Assembly: GCA_016179045.1 (NCBI GenBank)
Contig: JACOSL010000057.1
Coordinates: 1-44,371 of the forward strand
Reading direction: 5' to 3'
Length of the DNA: 44,371 bases
Source: Fimbriimonas ginsengisoli
Lineage (GTDB): Bacteria; Armatimonadota; Fimbriimonadia; Fimbriimonadales; Fimbriimonadaceae
Made by a program: the position numbers and the translations under genes
Part shown: in pieces, positions 33,858 to 42,214 of the stretch
How positions within the stretch are numbered: position 1 is the first letter of the stretch
Layout of the letters: the number at the start of each line of letters is the position of its first letter
Notes under the pieces: generated by a model
Databases searched by the model: none
Told to the model about the DNA's origin: nothing
The model's input: only the letters and a program-made list of their open reading frames with translations

Positions 33858-34934
33858 CTAACGGCGCAACATCTGCTTCAGTTCCGAGGCGATGCCCGCA
33901 TATTGAACCGCCATGTCCTCGCTGATGACCCCCGCTTTGACGAACTTCACCAGTCCTTGGTTCATGGTTTGCATGCCCCAGAACTGGCCCTCGTTCATCG
34001 CGTGGTAAAGGTCGCTGAAGTGGCCGTCCTCAATCAGCTTACTAACAGTTGGCGTACAAATCAAAATTTCGTTCACCGCGACGCGTCCGTTTCCATCGGC
34101 GCGGGGCACGAGCTTTTGAGAAACGACTGCCCGCAGCGAGCCTGACAGCCGCTGGCATATGTGTTGCTTCTCGTGGGGCGGAAACATGTTGACGATCCGG
34201 TCCATCGTCTCGTAGGCGCTCGAGGTGTGCACGGTCGAAAAGACGAGGTGCCCAGTCTCACCTGCCTGCAGCGCGACCGACATTGTGATCGCATCTCGCA
34301 TTTCGCCGATGAGGATCACGTCGGGCGATTGGCGCAGCACGGCGCGAAGGCAGTGCTGAAAGTCCTTCGTGTCGATTCCGATTTCGCGCTGGCTGACGTA
34401 GCTCATCTGGTCGCGATGGATGAACTCGAGCGGATCTTCCACCGTGACGATGTGCCCGGCTTTCGTCTTGTTGACGATGTCGATCATCGAGGCCAAGGTG
34501 GTCGTCTTGCCGCAGCCGGTCGGGCCGGTCACCAGGATCAGGCCCTGGCGTTGCTTGACCATCTCGCCCAATACGGCGGGCAGGCCCAGCTCCTCCAAGC
34601 TCTTGATCTGGATCGGCACGATGCGCGCGGCGAGCGCGTAGCCCCCGCGCTCCAGGTAGACGCTCGCCCTTACTCGGCAGAGATCGTCGACCATGAAGCC
34701 AAGGTCGAACTCGAAGTAATGATCGAATTCCTCCTGCATCCGCTCGTCCATTAGGCCGCGAATGAGCTTCTTGGCGGAGTCGTGATCGATTACAGGCCAA
34801 TCGCCAGGCAGCGGGTGCACCAGGCTGTGCTGCTTCATCATCGGCCTTTGCCCCGCCTTCATGTAAAGGTCGGAGGCGACGACATCGAAAGCGGCCAGGA
34901 CTAGGTCGCGAATCTTGACTTGGGAGACGTCCAT
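33858..34934 (-). CDS. PilT/PilU-like ATPase, paralogue 1 (divergent)
   Basis: A 358-residue PilT-type ATPase. Walker A is GPTGCGKTT, the Asp box is HIVTVEDPLEFIH, Walker B is SPDVILIGEMRD, and the His box is HLVFSTVHT. Where the others have AIRNLIRE it reads TVSKLIEDG, and NEGQFWGMQTMNQ replaces the usual GSELGMQTLD. This fits a PilU-like or accessory motor rather than the main retraction ATPase. Start is the ATG at 34934 (MDVSQVKIRDL); the frame extends to 35048. The upstream membrane-protein gene ends 8 nt before it. Confidence 0.9.
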   Translation of the reverse strand: MDVSQVKIRDLVLAAFDVVASDLYMKAGQRPMMKQHSLVHPLPGDWPVIDHDSAKKLIRGLMDERMQEEFDHYFEFDLGFMVDDLCRVRASVYLERGGYALAARIVPIQIKSLEELGLPAVLGEMVKQRQGLILVTGPTGCGKTTTLASMIDIVNKTKAGHIVTVEDPLEFIHRDQMSYVSQREIGIDTKDFQHCLRAVLRQSPDVILIGEMRDAITMSVALQAGETGHLVFSTVHTSSAYETMDRIVNMFPPHEKQHICQRLSGSLRAVVSQKLVPRADGNGRVAVNEILICTPTVSKLIEDGHFSDLYHAMNEGQFWGMQTMNQGLVKFVKAGVISEDMAVQYAGIASELKQMLRR

Positions 34935-34942
34935 AGCGTGAT

Positions 34943-35674
34943 TCAAGGGCCGACTTGGGCTCGGCCAGTTCGAAGAAGGAGTGCCAAGTATACCAACGCG
35001 ACTCCCGAGAGCCCGACTACCGAAACGAGAGTCCAGACGAGCCACCAAGGGCGTGCTTTCGGCTCGATTCGGTCTGGCATGACTGGCGAGGCTTCGGCCA
35101 CCGTAGCTAAGTATCGGTCGGGCACGTCGATGTCGGCAGGCGTCTGGCTCAACACACGGATGCGATACTCGAGCCCGGCGATGGGAGGCGGATTGTATCG
35201 CGCTTCCAACGAGACCGTGCTGGACGAGAAGCTCCGAAGGGTCGTCGGCGTGGGCGCCTCGCTATCGTAGATCAGGCCCAGATCTCGGATAGCGTACGGC
35301 GGGGGCGCTCCCAGTAGGCAACGGATGACCGGAGTGAGGCGAAGGTCGCCTGACTGATGATCGATGAGGCCGACCGTGCCGAAGGTCGCCTTCAAGACGC
35401 TGAGGCGGGGCGGCTCCGAGCGGAGCGCGGCCTCATATATCTGGAGACCGCGAGCATCCGATCCGACTTCACGGCAGAGTCCTTCGATCTGGCGCTGGAG
35501 AAGATCGCGAGGATAGCCGGGATCGAGGATCGAGACTTCGGCCAGGTCCGCCCCCGATTCGTGTCGCCGAATTAGCACCGTGGCCTGAGGCTTAATGCTC
35601 TCAAACACGGATGGCGCTTGCGCCCAGAGCCCGGCTGGACCCGTCAGGAGGAGAGCGACGGCGGCGGACCGCAT
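34943..35674 (-). CDS. Exported protein with C-terminal membrane anchor
   Basis: A 243-residue protein with a signal peptide (MRSAAVALLLTGPAGLWAQA), an approximately 190-residue extracytoplasmic domain, then a C-terminal transmembrane helix (WWLVWTLVSVVGLSGVALVYLALLL) and a short basic tail (RTGRAQVGP). The soluble domain reads as mixed beta (ATVLIRRHESGADLAEVSIL; STVSLEARYNPPPIAGLEYRIRVL), possibly Ig-like. I do not recognise a family. It heads the operon of three pilT paralogues, so a role with pili or another envelope motor is plausible but unproven. Start chosen at the signal peptide; the frame is open to 35956. Confidence 0.72.
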   Translation of the reverse strand: MRSAAVALLLTGPAGLWAQAPSVFESIKPQATVLIRRHESGADLAEVSILDPGYPRDLLQRQIEGLCREVGSDARGLQIYEAALRSEPPRLSVLKATFGTVGLIDHQSGDLRLTPVIRCLLGAPPPYAIRDLGLIYDSEAPTPTTLRSFSSSTVSLEARYNPPPIAGLEYRIRVLSQTPADIDVPDRYLATVAEASPVMPDRIEPKARPWWLVWTLVSVVGLSGVALVYLALLLRTGRAQVGP

Positions 35675-35882
35675 CGGCCGTAATCTACCGCCACCGAGGG
35701 GCGAATACCCCGGCAGGCATACGCGCAAGGCAAGGGACGGAGCCCAAGCCACGCCGGGCAAACTACCAGAGTCGAGGGCACCAGCCCTAAAGGAAGCTCG
35801 CTGGATCGCCGAAGCCATATCACCCGCGCTTTTGTAGCTCCGATTGCGAACCAAAGTGCACTGCGGAACGTTTGCTTTCCTG

Positions 35883-35888
35883 TATACT
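35883..35888 (+). promoter_or_regulatory. Candidate -10 box for greA
   Basis: TATACT matches five of six positions and would give a leader of about 30 bases before the greA ATG at 35926. No convincing -35. The 251 bp between 35675 and 35925 otherwise holds no gene that I can support. Confidence 0.45.
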
Positions 35889-35925
35889 GGCGCGCCACGC
35901 CGAGCAGGGTGGTCAAAAGGGACAT

Positions 35926-36429
35926 ATGAACGAGGCGGAAATCCTTCGAGAACCACACGGCGGGATCTTTCTGACCCCCGAAGGGCACCAGCTTCTCCAA
36001 CAGGAGCTGGAACACCTCACCATGACCAAACGGCCCGAGATCGCCGAGCGGATTCGCGAGAGCCAGCAGCACGGGGAGTTCAGCGAGGACAACACCGAGC
36101 TCGATGAAGTTAAGTTCGAGCAGGCGATGGTCGAAGGGCGCATCGCGGAACTGAAGACGATTTTTGGAGCGGCCCACATCCTCGAACCCGACGCAATTCC
36201 CGACGGCCACGTCGGCCTTGGCTCTTTCGTAAAGGTGTCGGACCTGGACTTCGACGACGAATTTGAGGTCCGTGTGGTTGCCAGCTTCGAAGCGGACCCG
36301 GGGCGAGACCTCATCAGCAACGAATCGCCGATGGGCATCGCGCTTTTCGGCCACGATGCCGGCGATGAGGTTACGTTCGATACGCCGGATGGCAAGAAGC
36401 GCTACCGGATCGTCGGCCTGCGGAAGTAG
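35926..36429 (+). CDS. greA: GreA-type transcript cleavage factor
   Basis: A 167-residue factor that enters the RNA polymerase secondary channel and stimulates cleavage of backtracked RNA. The N-terminal coiled coil includes LTPEGHQLLQQELEHL and the tip GEFSEDNTELDEVK, keeping the acidic pair that corresponds to the functional tip of GreA. The C-terminal FKBP-like domain has VGLGSFVKVSDLDF, NESPMGIALFGHDAGDEV and RYRIVGL. Start is the ATG at 35926 with AAGGG upstream; the frame is open to 35872. It is followed closely by recJ. Confidence 0.92.
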   Translation: MNEAEILREPHGGIFLTPEGHQLLQQELEHLTMTKRPEIAERIRESQQHGEFSEDNTELDEVKFEQAMVEGRIAELKTIFGAAHILEPDAIPDGHVGLGSFVKVSDLDFDDEFEVRVVASFEADPGRDLISNESPMGIALFGHDAGDEVTFDTPDGKKRYRIVGLRK

Positions 36430-36453
36430 CGGCCGCCCGCGATTCGCGCCAGA

Positions 36454-38193
36454 ATGAAGGGGCTCGGTAACCCACGCCCCATGCAACTTTCACCCGCCAT
36501 CGATCGCTGGATCGTCCCCGAGCGGGATGCTTCCGCCGAGGCGCAGCTAATTAGCGAGTTGGGGGTGCCGTCCCTGCTCGCGGCGGTGCTTGTTCGCCGC
36601 GGCCTACGCGAGCCAGCCGAAGCAGACGACTTCCTCAATCCATCGCTCGACGACCTGAGCCCACCTGATCTCCTGCCCGACTACGCGGCGGCGCGCGAGG
36701 CCCTCCTCGGAGCGCGGGAGCGCAACGAGCTAGTGTTTGTCCACGGTGACTACGACGTCGACGGCGTGACGAGCGCAACGATCTTCGCCCGCTTCCTTGG
36801 AAAGGTGGGCTTCCAAGTCAAAGCCCATGTGCCGCATCGGCTTCGTGAGGGCTATGGCATCCACCTAAGCGCGGTCCAGGACGCGAGCGACTCGGGCGCA
36901 AAACTATTTCTCACCTGCGATTGCGGTGGATCGGCCCACGAGCAGGTCGAGCGAGCGAATGAGCTGGGCCTGCGGGTGGTCGTCACCGACCATCACGAGG
37001 TGGGGGAGACCCTGCCAGCAGCCGAGGCGGTCGTCAATCCCCACCGGCGAGACTCCGCCTACCCATTTGCCGAACTAAGCGGGGCAGGCGTTGCGTTTCG
37101 GCTCTGCGAGGGTCTTGCCCGAGAACTTGGGCATGACGTGAGCCAGTTTCGGCGAGCCTATCTCGACCTCGCCGCGCTGGGCACGATCGCCGATGTGATG
37201 CCCCTCGTGGGCGAAAACCGAATTCTCGCTAAGTTTGGGCTCCAAGCTCTCGGCGTCACCAAAAAGGCGGGCCTGATCGCGCTCAAGCGGATTGCCGAGC
37301 TGCACGGCGCGGTTACAGCTTATCATGTGGGTTTCGTGCTTGGTCCAAGGCTGAATGCGGCCGGTCGAATCGACGACGCCGCACTTGCCCTGCAACTTCT
37401 CCTTGAGAACGACGGGACCGCGGCGGCGGAGCTTGCGATACGAATCGAGGACATCAACACCCGACGTCGAGAAGAGCAGGAGCGGACAGTGCTCGACGCG
37501 ATCGAGCGGGTCGAGAGCGAAGGCCTTGGCGAGGCGCCCGTCATCGTGCTCGCCGCCAGCGGCTGGCATCCGGGGGTGATCGGGATCGTGGCCGGACGGC
37601 TGGTCGAACGGTTCTCTCGCCCCGCCTTCGTCTTCACGATCGAACCGGAAACCGGCGTCCATAAGGGATCCGGGCGCTCAATTCCCAAGTTCCATCTGGC
37701 CGATGCGCTCAACGCACACCGCAGCCTCATATTGAGCGGCGGCGGCCACCAGATGGCGGCAGGCTGCACAGTGACCGCTGAAGCCTTCCCTGCCCTGCGT
37801 GAGGCGCTCGTGGCTTACGCAGGCGAATTGCTGTCGCCTGAAGACCTGCGACCGATGAGCGAAGCCGACGCAGTCCTCGAGCCGGGGGAGGCGACGCTCG
37901 AGGCGGTCGAGACACTGAGGCTGCTCGAGCCCTTCGGAGTCGCCAACCCTGAGCCGACGTTCGTCGCGCGGGAAGTTCGCCTGGTCGCCATCAAGCCTAC
38001 GAAGAACCCCAAAGTGGCCCAACTCAGCCTCCGCCAAGGCGACGGGCCGACCACCGGCGGCGTCGCCTTCGAGGGCGAAGCTCTCATGGAGGAGAAACCG
38101 GCCATGTGCGACCTTCTGTTCAAGGCACGGATTGACGAGTTCCGAGGCGCGTCGTCGGTGAAGTGGCACGTGCGCGACTTCGAGCCGGTCTAG
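36454..38193 (+). CDS. recJ: RecJ, single-strand-specific 5'-3' exonuclease
   Basis: A 579-residue DHH-family nuclease used in recombination and mismatch repair. Motif I is HGDYDVDGVTS (residues 97-107), motif II region LTCDCGGSAHEQ, motif III VTDHHEVGE (178-186) and the DHHA1 motif SGGGHQMAAG. The C-terminal OB-fold (PTKNPKVAQLSLRQGDG) binds DNA. Motif II has a cysteine before the aspartate (CDCG; usually VDCG). The ATG at 36481 is an alternative start. It converges on the HtrA-like gene with a 4-bp overlap. Confidence 0.94.
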   Translation: MKGLGNPRPMQLSPAIDRWIVPERDASAEAQLISELGVPSLLAAVLVRRGLREPAEADDFLNPSLDDLSPPDLLPDYAAAREALLGARERNELVFVHGDYDVDGVTSATIFARFLGKVGFQVKAHVPHRLREGYGIHLSAVQDASDSGAKLFLTCDCGGSAHEQVERANELGLRVVVTDHHEVGETLPAAEAVVNPHRRDSAYPFAELSGAGVAFRLCEGLARELGHDVSQFRRAYLDLAALGTIADVMPLVGENRILAKFGLQALGVTKKAGLIALKRIAELHGAVTAYHVGFVLGPRLNAAGRIDDAALALQLLLENDGTAAAELAIRIEDINTRRREEQERTVLDAIERVESEGLGEAPVIVLAASGWHPGVIGIVAGRLVERFSRPAFVFTIEPETGVHKGSGRSIPKFHLADALNAHRSLILSGGGHQMAAGCTVTAEAFPALREALVAYAGELLSPEDLRPMSEADAVLEPGEATLEAVETLRLLEPFGVANPEPTFVAREVRLVAIKPTKNPKVAQLSLRQGDGPTTGGVAFEGEALMEEKPAMCDLLFKARIDEFRGASSVKWHVRDFEPV

Positions 38194-39140
38194 TCCGTGC
38201 TCTTTCCCACGACGCCCGCAAACACTAGGGGCGAGCCCCGGCGCAAGATCGCGATCCGGATCGCCTCGCCAGGAACCTGACGCATCATCTCTTTGGCGAA
38301 CTCCAGTTTGTTTCGGATGGGCACGGTGCCTAACTTGACGATAACGTCGCCCGGCTGCATGCGAACCTTATCGGCGGTCGAACCCTTCGCCACCGTCTCG
38401 ACGAGCGCACCGCCGGAGGGAGCATCCCGGCAAAGTACGCCCAGGGATGGGTAGCCCACCTCGTGCGTAGGCGAGCAGAACCCTACGATGACCCGGCGAA
38501 GTGTGTCCTGGCCCACCGCATAGGCCACGGTCAGGAGTTCGGGGCCGAAGTGAACCGACCGCTCGCCCGGATTGAAGCCCGTCGGCGGGTCCGGCGAGCC
38601 GAGAGTCGCGGTCAGCACGCCGAGAAATCGACCGTTGGGGGCGAAAAGGAGACCGCCACCGATCGAGGCCTGAGGCGTCTCCAGCTTGAGTTCGTTTAAT
38701 TGAAGAAGCCTATGCGAGGGGGCGATGACCCCGTAGCGGTCGGACGAGACGAGGGCCACGCGAATTGGGCCAGATGGAAGCAGCGCCACGAGAACCGAGC
38801 CACGCGCCGGCGGCGTGTCCGCGAGCTTCACTGGTGCGCCCCCTCCCTTCCAGTCGGTGGCGGCAAACAGCATGAGGCCGGTTGGGCCATCGCCCGCTAT
38901 TCGCCGCAGGTGAACGGTCTGGCCGCTCAATCGCGCTTGGAAGGCCTCGCCGTGGAGACCGCCGGCGAGAAAGTAGCCGCGCGAATCGATCAGCGCCGCA
39001 ATGCCCTTAGCTTCGCCATCGACGAGCAGCGTCGCCACGGATGGTTGCACTTGGCGCACGACCGCCGCTTCCAAGCCTTGCGGTGCTTTCGGCCACGCCG
39101 ACGCGAGCGCGGCCACCAGGCTAACCGCCGACCAGAACAT
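38190..39140 (-). CDS. Degenerate HtrA-like protein with PDZ domain
   Basis: A 316-residue protein with an N-terminal hydrophobic signal or anchor (MFWSAVSLVAALASA). A trypsin-like double barrel (GIAALIDSRGYFLAGGLHG; ASIGGGLLFAPNGRFLGVL) and a C-terminal PDZ domain (STADKVRMQPGDVIVKLGTVPI) follow. Against HtrA, the catalytic serine position (GNSGGPL) reads SIGGGL, the Asp position (DLALL) reads GLMLF, and the histidine is displaced. It therefore looks like an inactive pseudoprotease that could bind envelope proteins. It is translationally coupled to the anti-sigma gene (20-bp overlap), which suggests a sensor role in the same circuit. Confidence 0.8.
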   Translation of the reverse strand: MFWSAVSLVAALASAWPKAPQGLEAAVVRQVQPSVATLLVDGEAKGIAALIDSRGYFLAGGLHGEAFQARLSGQTVHLRRIAGDGPTGLMLFAATDWKGGGAPVKLADTPPARGSVLVALLPSGPIRVALVSSDRYGVIAPSHRLLQLNELKLETPQASIGGGLLFAPNGRFLGVLTATLGSPDPPTGFNPGERSVHFGPELLTVAYAVGQDTLRRVIVGFCSPTHEVGYPSLGVLCRDAPSGGALVETVAKGSTADKVRMQPGDVIVKLGTVPIRNKLEFAKEMMRQVPGEAIRIAILRRGSPLVFAGVVGKSTD

Positions 39141-39801
39141 CGGCCCCGCTTTCCATCTCGACTGCCCGCTGCGCGCCCGTCGCGTCGTCCGCCTCAGGCT
39201 CGATCATGACGATGGCGTCGCTCGAGAACGGTTCTTCCGAATGCCCTGGATCTAGGCTAGGCAATGGCGCCGCTCGCTTCGCGCGACCGGACCCATGGCG
39301 ATTCGCCGCCTGCCCAGGACGCCGAGACGAGATCGACGGCGGCGCGCTCTCATTGACGAAGGTAGGGACTGCCACGGTTGGCGACTGCTCCTGGGCTGCA
39401 CTGGGCAACGGCTTTGAGACGGGTTCGCGCTTGGCGAGCACCACGGGTGCGGAGGGCCCCGCATCGGATCGCACCAGAGTCGGAGATTGCCGCATCACCC
39501 AGCTGGCAATCAAGAACGTCGCGGCAAGGGCGCCGGCAGGCATCCAGACCCATCCAAGGCCCCAGCCGGATCGCTCGGGCTTCAAGCCATTGCGAAGCAG
39601 CGCGTCGCGCAACCGCTCGGTCGAAATCTGCGCCTCGGGCACCTCGCGGAGCAAGTGCAAGCCTTCGCGCATGCGCCGAAGCTCGGCCAGGCGGCGGCTG
39701 GCCTCGGGGTCGCGGCTGAGCCCATCGGCTCGGGCAACCTCGTCGGCGGTCGCATCGCCAAATGCCACCTTGAGCAGCAGATCCTCGTCACGCCGCTTCA
39801 C
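39121..39801 (-). CDS. Probable anti-sigma factor, membrane-bound
   Basis: A 226-residue protein. The N-terminal cytoplasmic domain (DEDLLLKVAFGDATADEVARADGLS) is of the kind that binds ECF sigma factors. One transmembrane helix follows (WVWMPAGALAATFLIASWVM, about 79-98), then a Ser/Pro-rich, apparently unstructured periplasmic region. No HxxxCxxC zinc motif is present, so it is not a ZAS-type anti-sigma. Start is the GTG at 39801: it overlaps the sigma stop as GTGA and has GGAGGA 6 nt upstream. The role is inferred from domain layout and from coupling to the sigma gene. Confidence 0.8.
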   Translation of the reverse strand: MKRRDEDLLLKVAFGDATADEVARADGLSRDPEASRRLAELRRMREGLHLLREVPEAQISTERLRDALLRNGLKPERSGWGLGWVWMPAGALAATFLIASWVMRQSPTLVRSDAGPSAPVVLAKREPVSKPLPSAAQEQSPTVAVPTFVNESAPPSISSRRPGQAANRHGSGRAKRAAPLPSLDPGHSEEPFSSDAIVMIEPEADDATGAQRAVEMESGADVLVGG

Positions 39802-40418
39802 GACGATTCCTCCCCGATGAGCGGGCCCACGCGATCGCGCAGGGCGCGGCGCGCTCGGAGCACCCGAAGCTTGGCGCCTCCCACCGAACAACCCAGAGTT
39901 CTCGCGATGTCGGGATATTCGCGCTCTTCTAGGTCGCGCAACACGATTACGGTGCGGTGGTGAATGGGCAGGGCGGCGAGCGCCTTGCGCAAGGCGATCT
40001 TGCGGCGATCTTCCTCCAAGTTCTGCACGGGGTCTTGGATCGTGCCGACGGTCATCCAGTCCAACGCTCCGCCTGCTTCCTGCTGCTCGAGGGCGAGGCG
40101 GCGCTGCCCCATGCGCGCCTGATCGGTGCTCAGGTTGGTGACGATGCGAAGCAGCCAGGTGGTGAACTTGGCCTCGTCCCGGTACCGATGCAAATTCTGG
40201 TATGCACGCACAAATGCCTCTTGTACGAGATCTTCGGCATCGTCGCGCCGCTGCACCATCTGATAGGCGAACCGGTACACGAGCGTGCGATGCCGCTCGA
40301 AGAGCTCTTCAAACGCGCTGAAGTCGCCCTGGCGCGCCCTTTGCACCAGCGCGCCGTCCGCATCCATCTCAATGCGTCGTATCACTGACGCTTCCATTTT
40401 GATGGCTAATGCGGGCAT
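39798..40418 (-). CDS. ECF RNA polymerase sigma factor (SigE/RpoE-like)
   Basis: A 206-residue group IV sigma factor. Region 2 has FSAFEELFERHRTLVYRFAYQM and DAEDLVQEAFVRAYQNL, with FTTWLLRIVTN for the -10 binding helix. Region 4 is LAALPIHHRTVIVLRDLEER then PDIARTLGCSVGGAKLRVLRARRAL, the -35-binding helix-turn-helix. Start is uncertain: ATGs at 40418, 40397 and 40367 and a TTG at 40439 are all in frame, and the one at 40418 has a weak GGA upstream. The gene is divergent from moaA and coupled to the anti-sigma and HtrA-like genes, probably as an autoregulated operon. Confidence 0.93.
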   Translation of the reverse strand: MPALAIKMEASVIRRIEMDADGALVQRARQGDFSAFEELFERHRTLVYRFAYQMVQRRDDAEDLVQEAFVRAYQNLHRYRDEAKFTTWLLRIVTNLSTDQARMGQRRLALEQQEAGGALDWMTVGTIQDPVQNLEEDRRKIALRKALAALPIHHRTVIVLRDLEEREYPDIARTLGCSVGGAKLRVLRARRALRDRVGPLIGEESS

Positions 40419-40498
40419 AGGCGTTCCAACACGACCCAAAGTGGCGCTTCCACTTGTTTAAACGCCTGCCTCGCACGATCGTTTTCCTCAATCGAGCC

Positions 40499-40527
40499 TT
40501 GGACCCATGGTATACGCTCTGTATTCT
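40499..40527 (+). promoter_or_regulatory. Candidate moaA promoter giving a leaderless message
   Basis: TTGGAC (40499-40504), a 17-bp spacer and TATTCT (40522-40527). The transcript would start about 3-5 bases before the GTG at 40538, and no Shine-Dalgarno is visible before that GTG. The boxes are only fair matches. Confidence 0.35.
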
Positions 40528-40537
40528 GCGAATAGCG

Positions 40538-41608
40538 GTGATTGATCCCTTCGGACGCACGATCGACTACCTGCGGATTTCCGTGACGGACCGTTGCAAT
40601 TTCCGCTGCGTGTATTGCATGCCCGAAGACGGCGTAGCGTTCGCGCCGCGGGAGGAACTGCTGACCTTCGAGGAGATCGCAAGGCTCGTCGCCATCTTCG
40701 TGCGGCTTGGGATTTCGAAGATTCGCCTGACCGGCGGCGAGCCCCTGGTTCGCAAGGAGCTTCATCGGCTCGTGGCGGACATCGCAGCGCTGCCAGGCGT
40801 TCGCGATCTGAGCCTCACCACGAACGGGCTGCTTCTCGGGCGTCATGCGGGCGCCCTTGCCCAGGCGAGGCTGCACCGGGTGAATGTCAGCCTCGACACT
40901 TTGCGGCCTGAACGCTTCGCCGCAATCTGCAGGGGCGGAGATCTTGGGACGGTGCTCAACGGGATCCGCGCGGCGCGAGATGCGGGCCTCGCGCCGATCA
41001 AGCTCAACGTTGTTTCCATGCGCGGCGTGAACGACGACGAAGCGCCCGATTTCGCCGCTTGGACTCTGCGAGAGGAAGTCCACGTGCGCTTCATCGAGCT
41101 GATGCCAATCCGCTGGAACCTGGACGAAGTCGGCGGCTTTGAGCCGGAGGCTGCGTTCGGCGGCGAGCGGGGCCTGATCCGAATCCGCCAGGGCGACGGG
41201 GGCATGCTTAGCGATGGGCAGATGCGTCGGATGACGATTTCCTCGGCCGAACTTCGCTCTCACATAGAGGAGACGCATGGGCAGCTGGCGCCCGCAGAGC
41301 TGGCTACCAATGGCCCAGCCAGAACATATCGCCTTTCGGGGGCGCCGGGCACGGTCGGGTTTATCAGCCAGATTTCCAACGATTTGTGCTCGCACTGCAA
41401 CCGGCTCCGACTCACAAGCGACGGCTTTCTGCGGCCCTGCCTGATGGCAGACGGCGAACTGAGCCTGCGCGATTCGATGCGCGAGGGCGCGCCAGACGAG
41501 CGGCTTGAGGAACTCATTCTCCACGTGGTCGCCCACAAGCCGGAGCGGCACTACCTCGCAGAGGGACAACGGGTGACAGCGCGAAGCATGAGCCAGATCG
41601 GGGGCTGA
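40538..41608 (+). CDS. moaA: MoaA, GTP 3',8-cyclase (molybdenum cofactor)
   Basis: A 356-residue radical SAM enzyme for the first step of molybdopterin synthesis. The SAM cluster is in SVTDRCNFRCVYCMPEDG. LTGGEPLVRK and VNVSLDTLRPERF are family signatures. The second cluster is CSHCNRLRLTSDGFLRPC (CxxC-X13-C), and the chain ends in the functionally required GG dipeptide. The frame opens at 40454, but the GTG at 40538 leaves the normal start (IDPFGRTIDYLRI). No moaC or other Mo genes are in the window. The EVE gene begins 22 nt downstream. Confidence 0.95.
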   Translation: MIDPFGRTIDYLRISVTDRCNFRCVYCMPEDGVAFAPREELLTFEEIARLVAIFVRLGISKIRLTGGEPLVRKELHRLVADIAALPGVRDLSLTTNGLLLGRHAGALAQARLHRVNVSLDTLRPERFAAICRGGDLGTVLNGIRAARDAGLAPIKLNVVSMRGVNDDEAPDFAAWTLREEVHVRFIELMPIRWNLDEVGGFEPEAAFGGERGLIRIRQGDGGMLSDGQMRRMTISSAELRSHIEETHGQLAPAELATNGPARTYRLSGAPGTVGFISQISNDLCSHCNRLRLTSDGFLRPCLMADGELSLRDSMREGAPDERLEELILHVVAHKPERHYLAEGQRVTARSMSQIGG

Positions 41609-41630
41609 GCGCCCGGCGCTAAACTCGACC

Positions 41631-42092
41631 ATGCGCTACTGGCTGATGAAATCCGAGCCCGAGACCTACGGAATCGACCATCTCGCCGCCGCCGGCGTGC
41701 CTTCGATGTGGGAGGGATGCCGAAGCTACACCGTCCGCAATTACCTGCGCGACGAGATGAACCCAGGCGACCAGGCCTTCTTCTACCACTCGAATTCGGA
41801 ACCGAGCGGCATCGTCGGCACGATGGAAGTGGTCGGTCAACCCTATCCCGATCCCACCCAGTGGGACCCAAAGAGCGAATACTACGACCCGAAGAGCCCG
41901 CGCGACAACCCGAGATGGTTCGTTCGCGACATGGTCTTCCGGAGCAAATTCGCCCGGACGGTGAGCCTCGCCGAACTTCGGACCGTGCCAGGACTCGAGC
42001 AAATGCTGGTAGTCCGCAAGGGGCAGAGGCTGAGCGTGATGCCGGTGACACCAGAGGAATGGGCGATCGTCCTTGCCTTGCCTGGCATTTAG
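41631..42092 (+). CDS. EVE domain protein
   Basis: A 153-residue PUA-like EVE protein, related to thymocyte nuclear protein 1. MRYWLMKSEPETYGIDHL, WEGCRSYTVRNYLRDEM and GDQAFFYHSN are the typical binding-pocket segments, with WDPKSEYYDPKSPRDNPRW in the middle. EVE domains bind modified bases in DNA or RNA. The domain spans the whole chain. TAAACT ends 5 nt before the ATG, so a separate leaderless transcript inside the moaA-EVE pair is possible. Confidence 0.92.
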   Translation: MRYWLMKSEPETYGIDHLAAAGVPSMWEGCRSYTVRNYLRDEMNPGDQAFFYHSNSEPSGIVGTMEVVGQPYPDPTQWDPKSEYYDPKSPRDNPRWFVRDMVFRSKFARTVSLAELRTVPGLEQMLVVRKGQRLSVMPVTPEEWAIVLALPGI

Positions 42093-42123
42093 ACTGGACC
42101 GCCTGCGGAGAACGCCATTGGCC

Positions 42124-42193
42124 GTCGCTCGTCGCTCGTCACTTGGCACTTGTCACTTGCCACTTGGCACTTGTCGCTCGTCACTCGTCGCTA
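42124..42193. repeat. Array of ten 7-bp tandem repeats
   Basis: Ten consecutive imperfect heptamers related to GTCACTT (variants GTCGCTC, GGCACTT, GCCACTT, GTCACTC, GTCGCTA) with no interruption. The array ends 7 bp before the extended -10 of the rplJ promoter. It therefore occupies the region where the -35 and upstream activator sequence would be. Confidence 0.85.
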
Positions 42194-42199
42194 TCGTTG

Positions 42200-42208
42200 T
42201 GCCATAAT
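42200..42208 (+). promoter_or_regulatory. Extended -10 promoter of rplJL
   Basis: TGCCATAAT: TGn followed by CATAAT (five of six matches). There is no recognisable -35, because that position falls inside the heptamer array. The transcript start is expected near 42215, giving a leader of about 195 bases. Confidence 0.55.
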
Positions 42209-42214
42209 CCACCT

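Noticed and set aside
35644..36486. 280-aa minus-strand frame opposite greA
   Set aside because: Composition mirrors greA on the other strand; greA is clearly the real gene.
40406..41632. 408-aa minus-strand frame opposite moaA
   Set aside because: Shadow of moaA; the radical SAM cysteine motifs are on the plus strand.
42124..42193. CRISPR array considered for the heptamer repeats
   Set aside because: Repeats are 7 bp without spacers and no cas genes are near.
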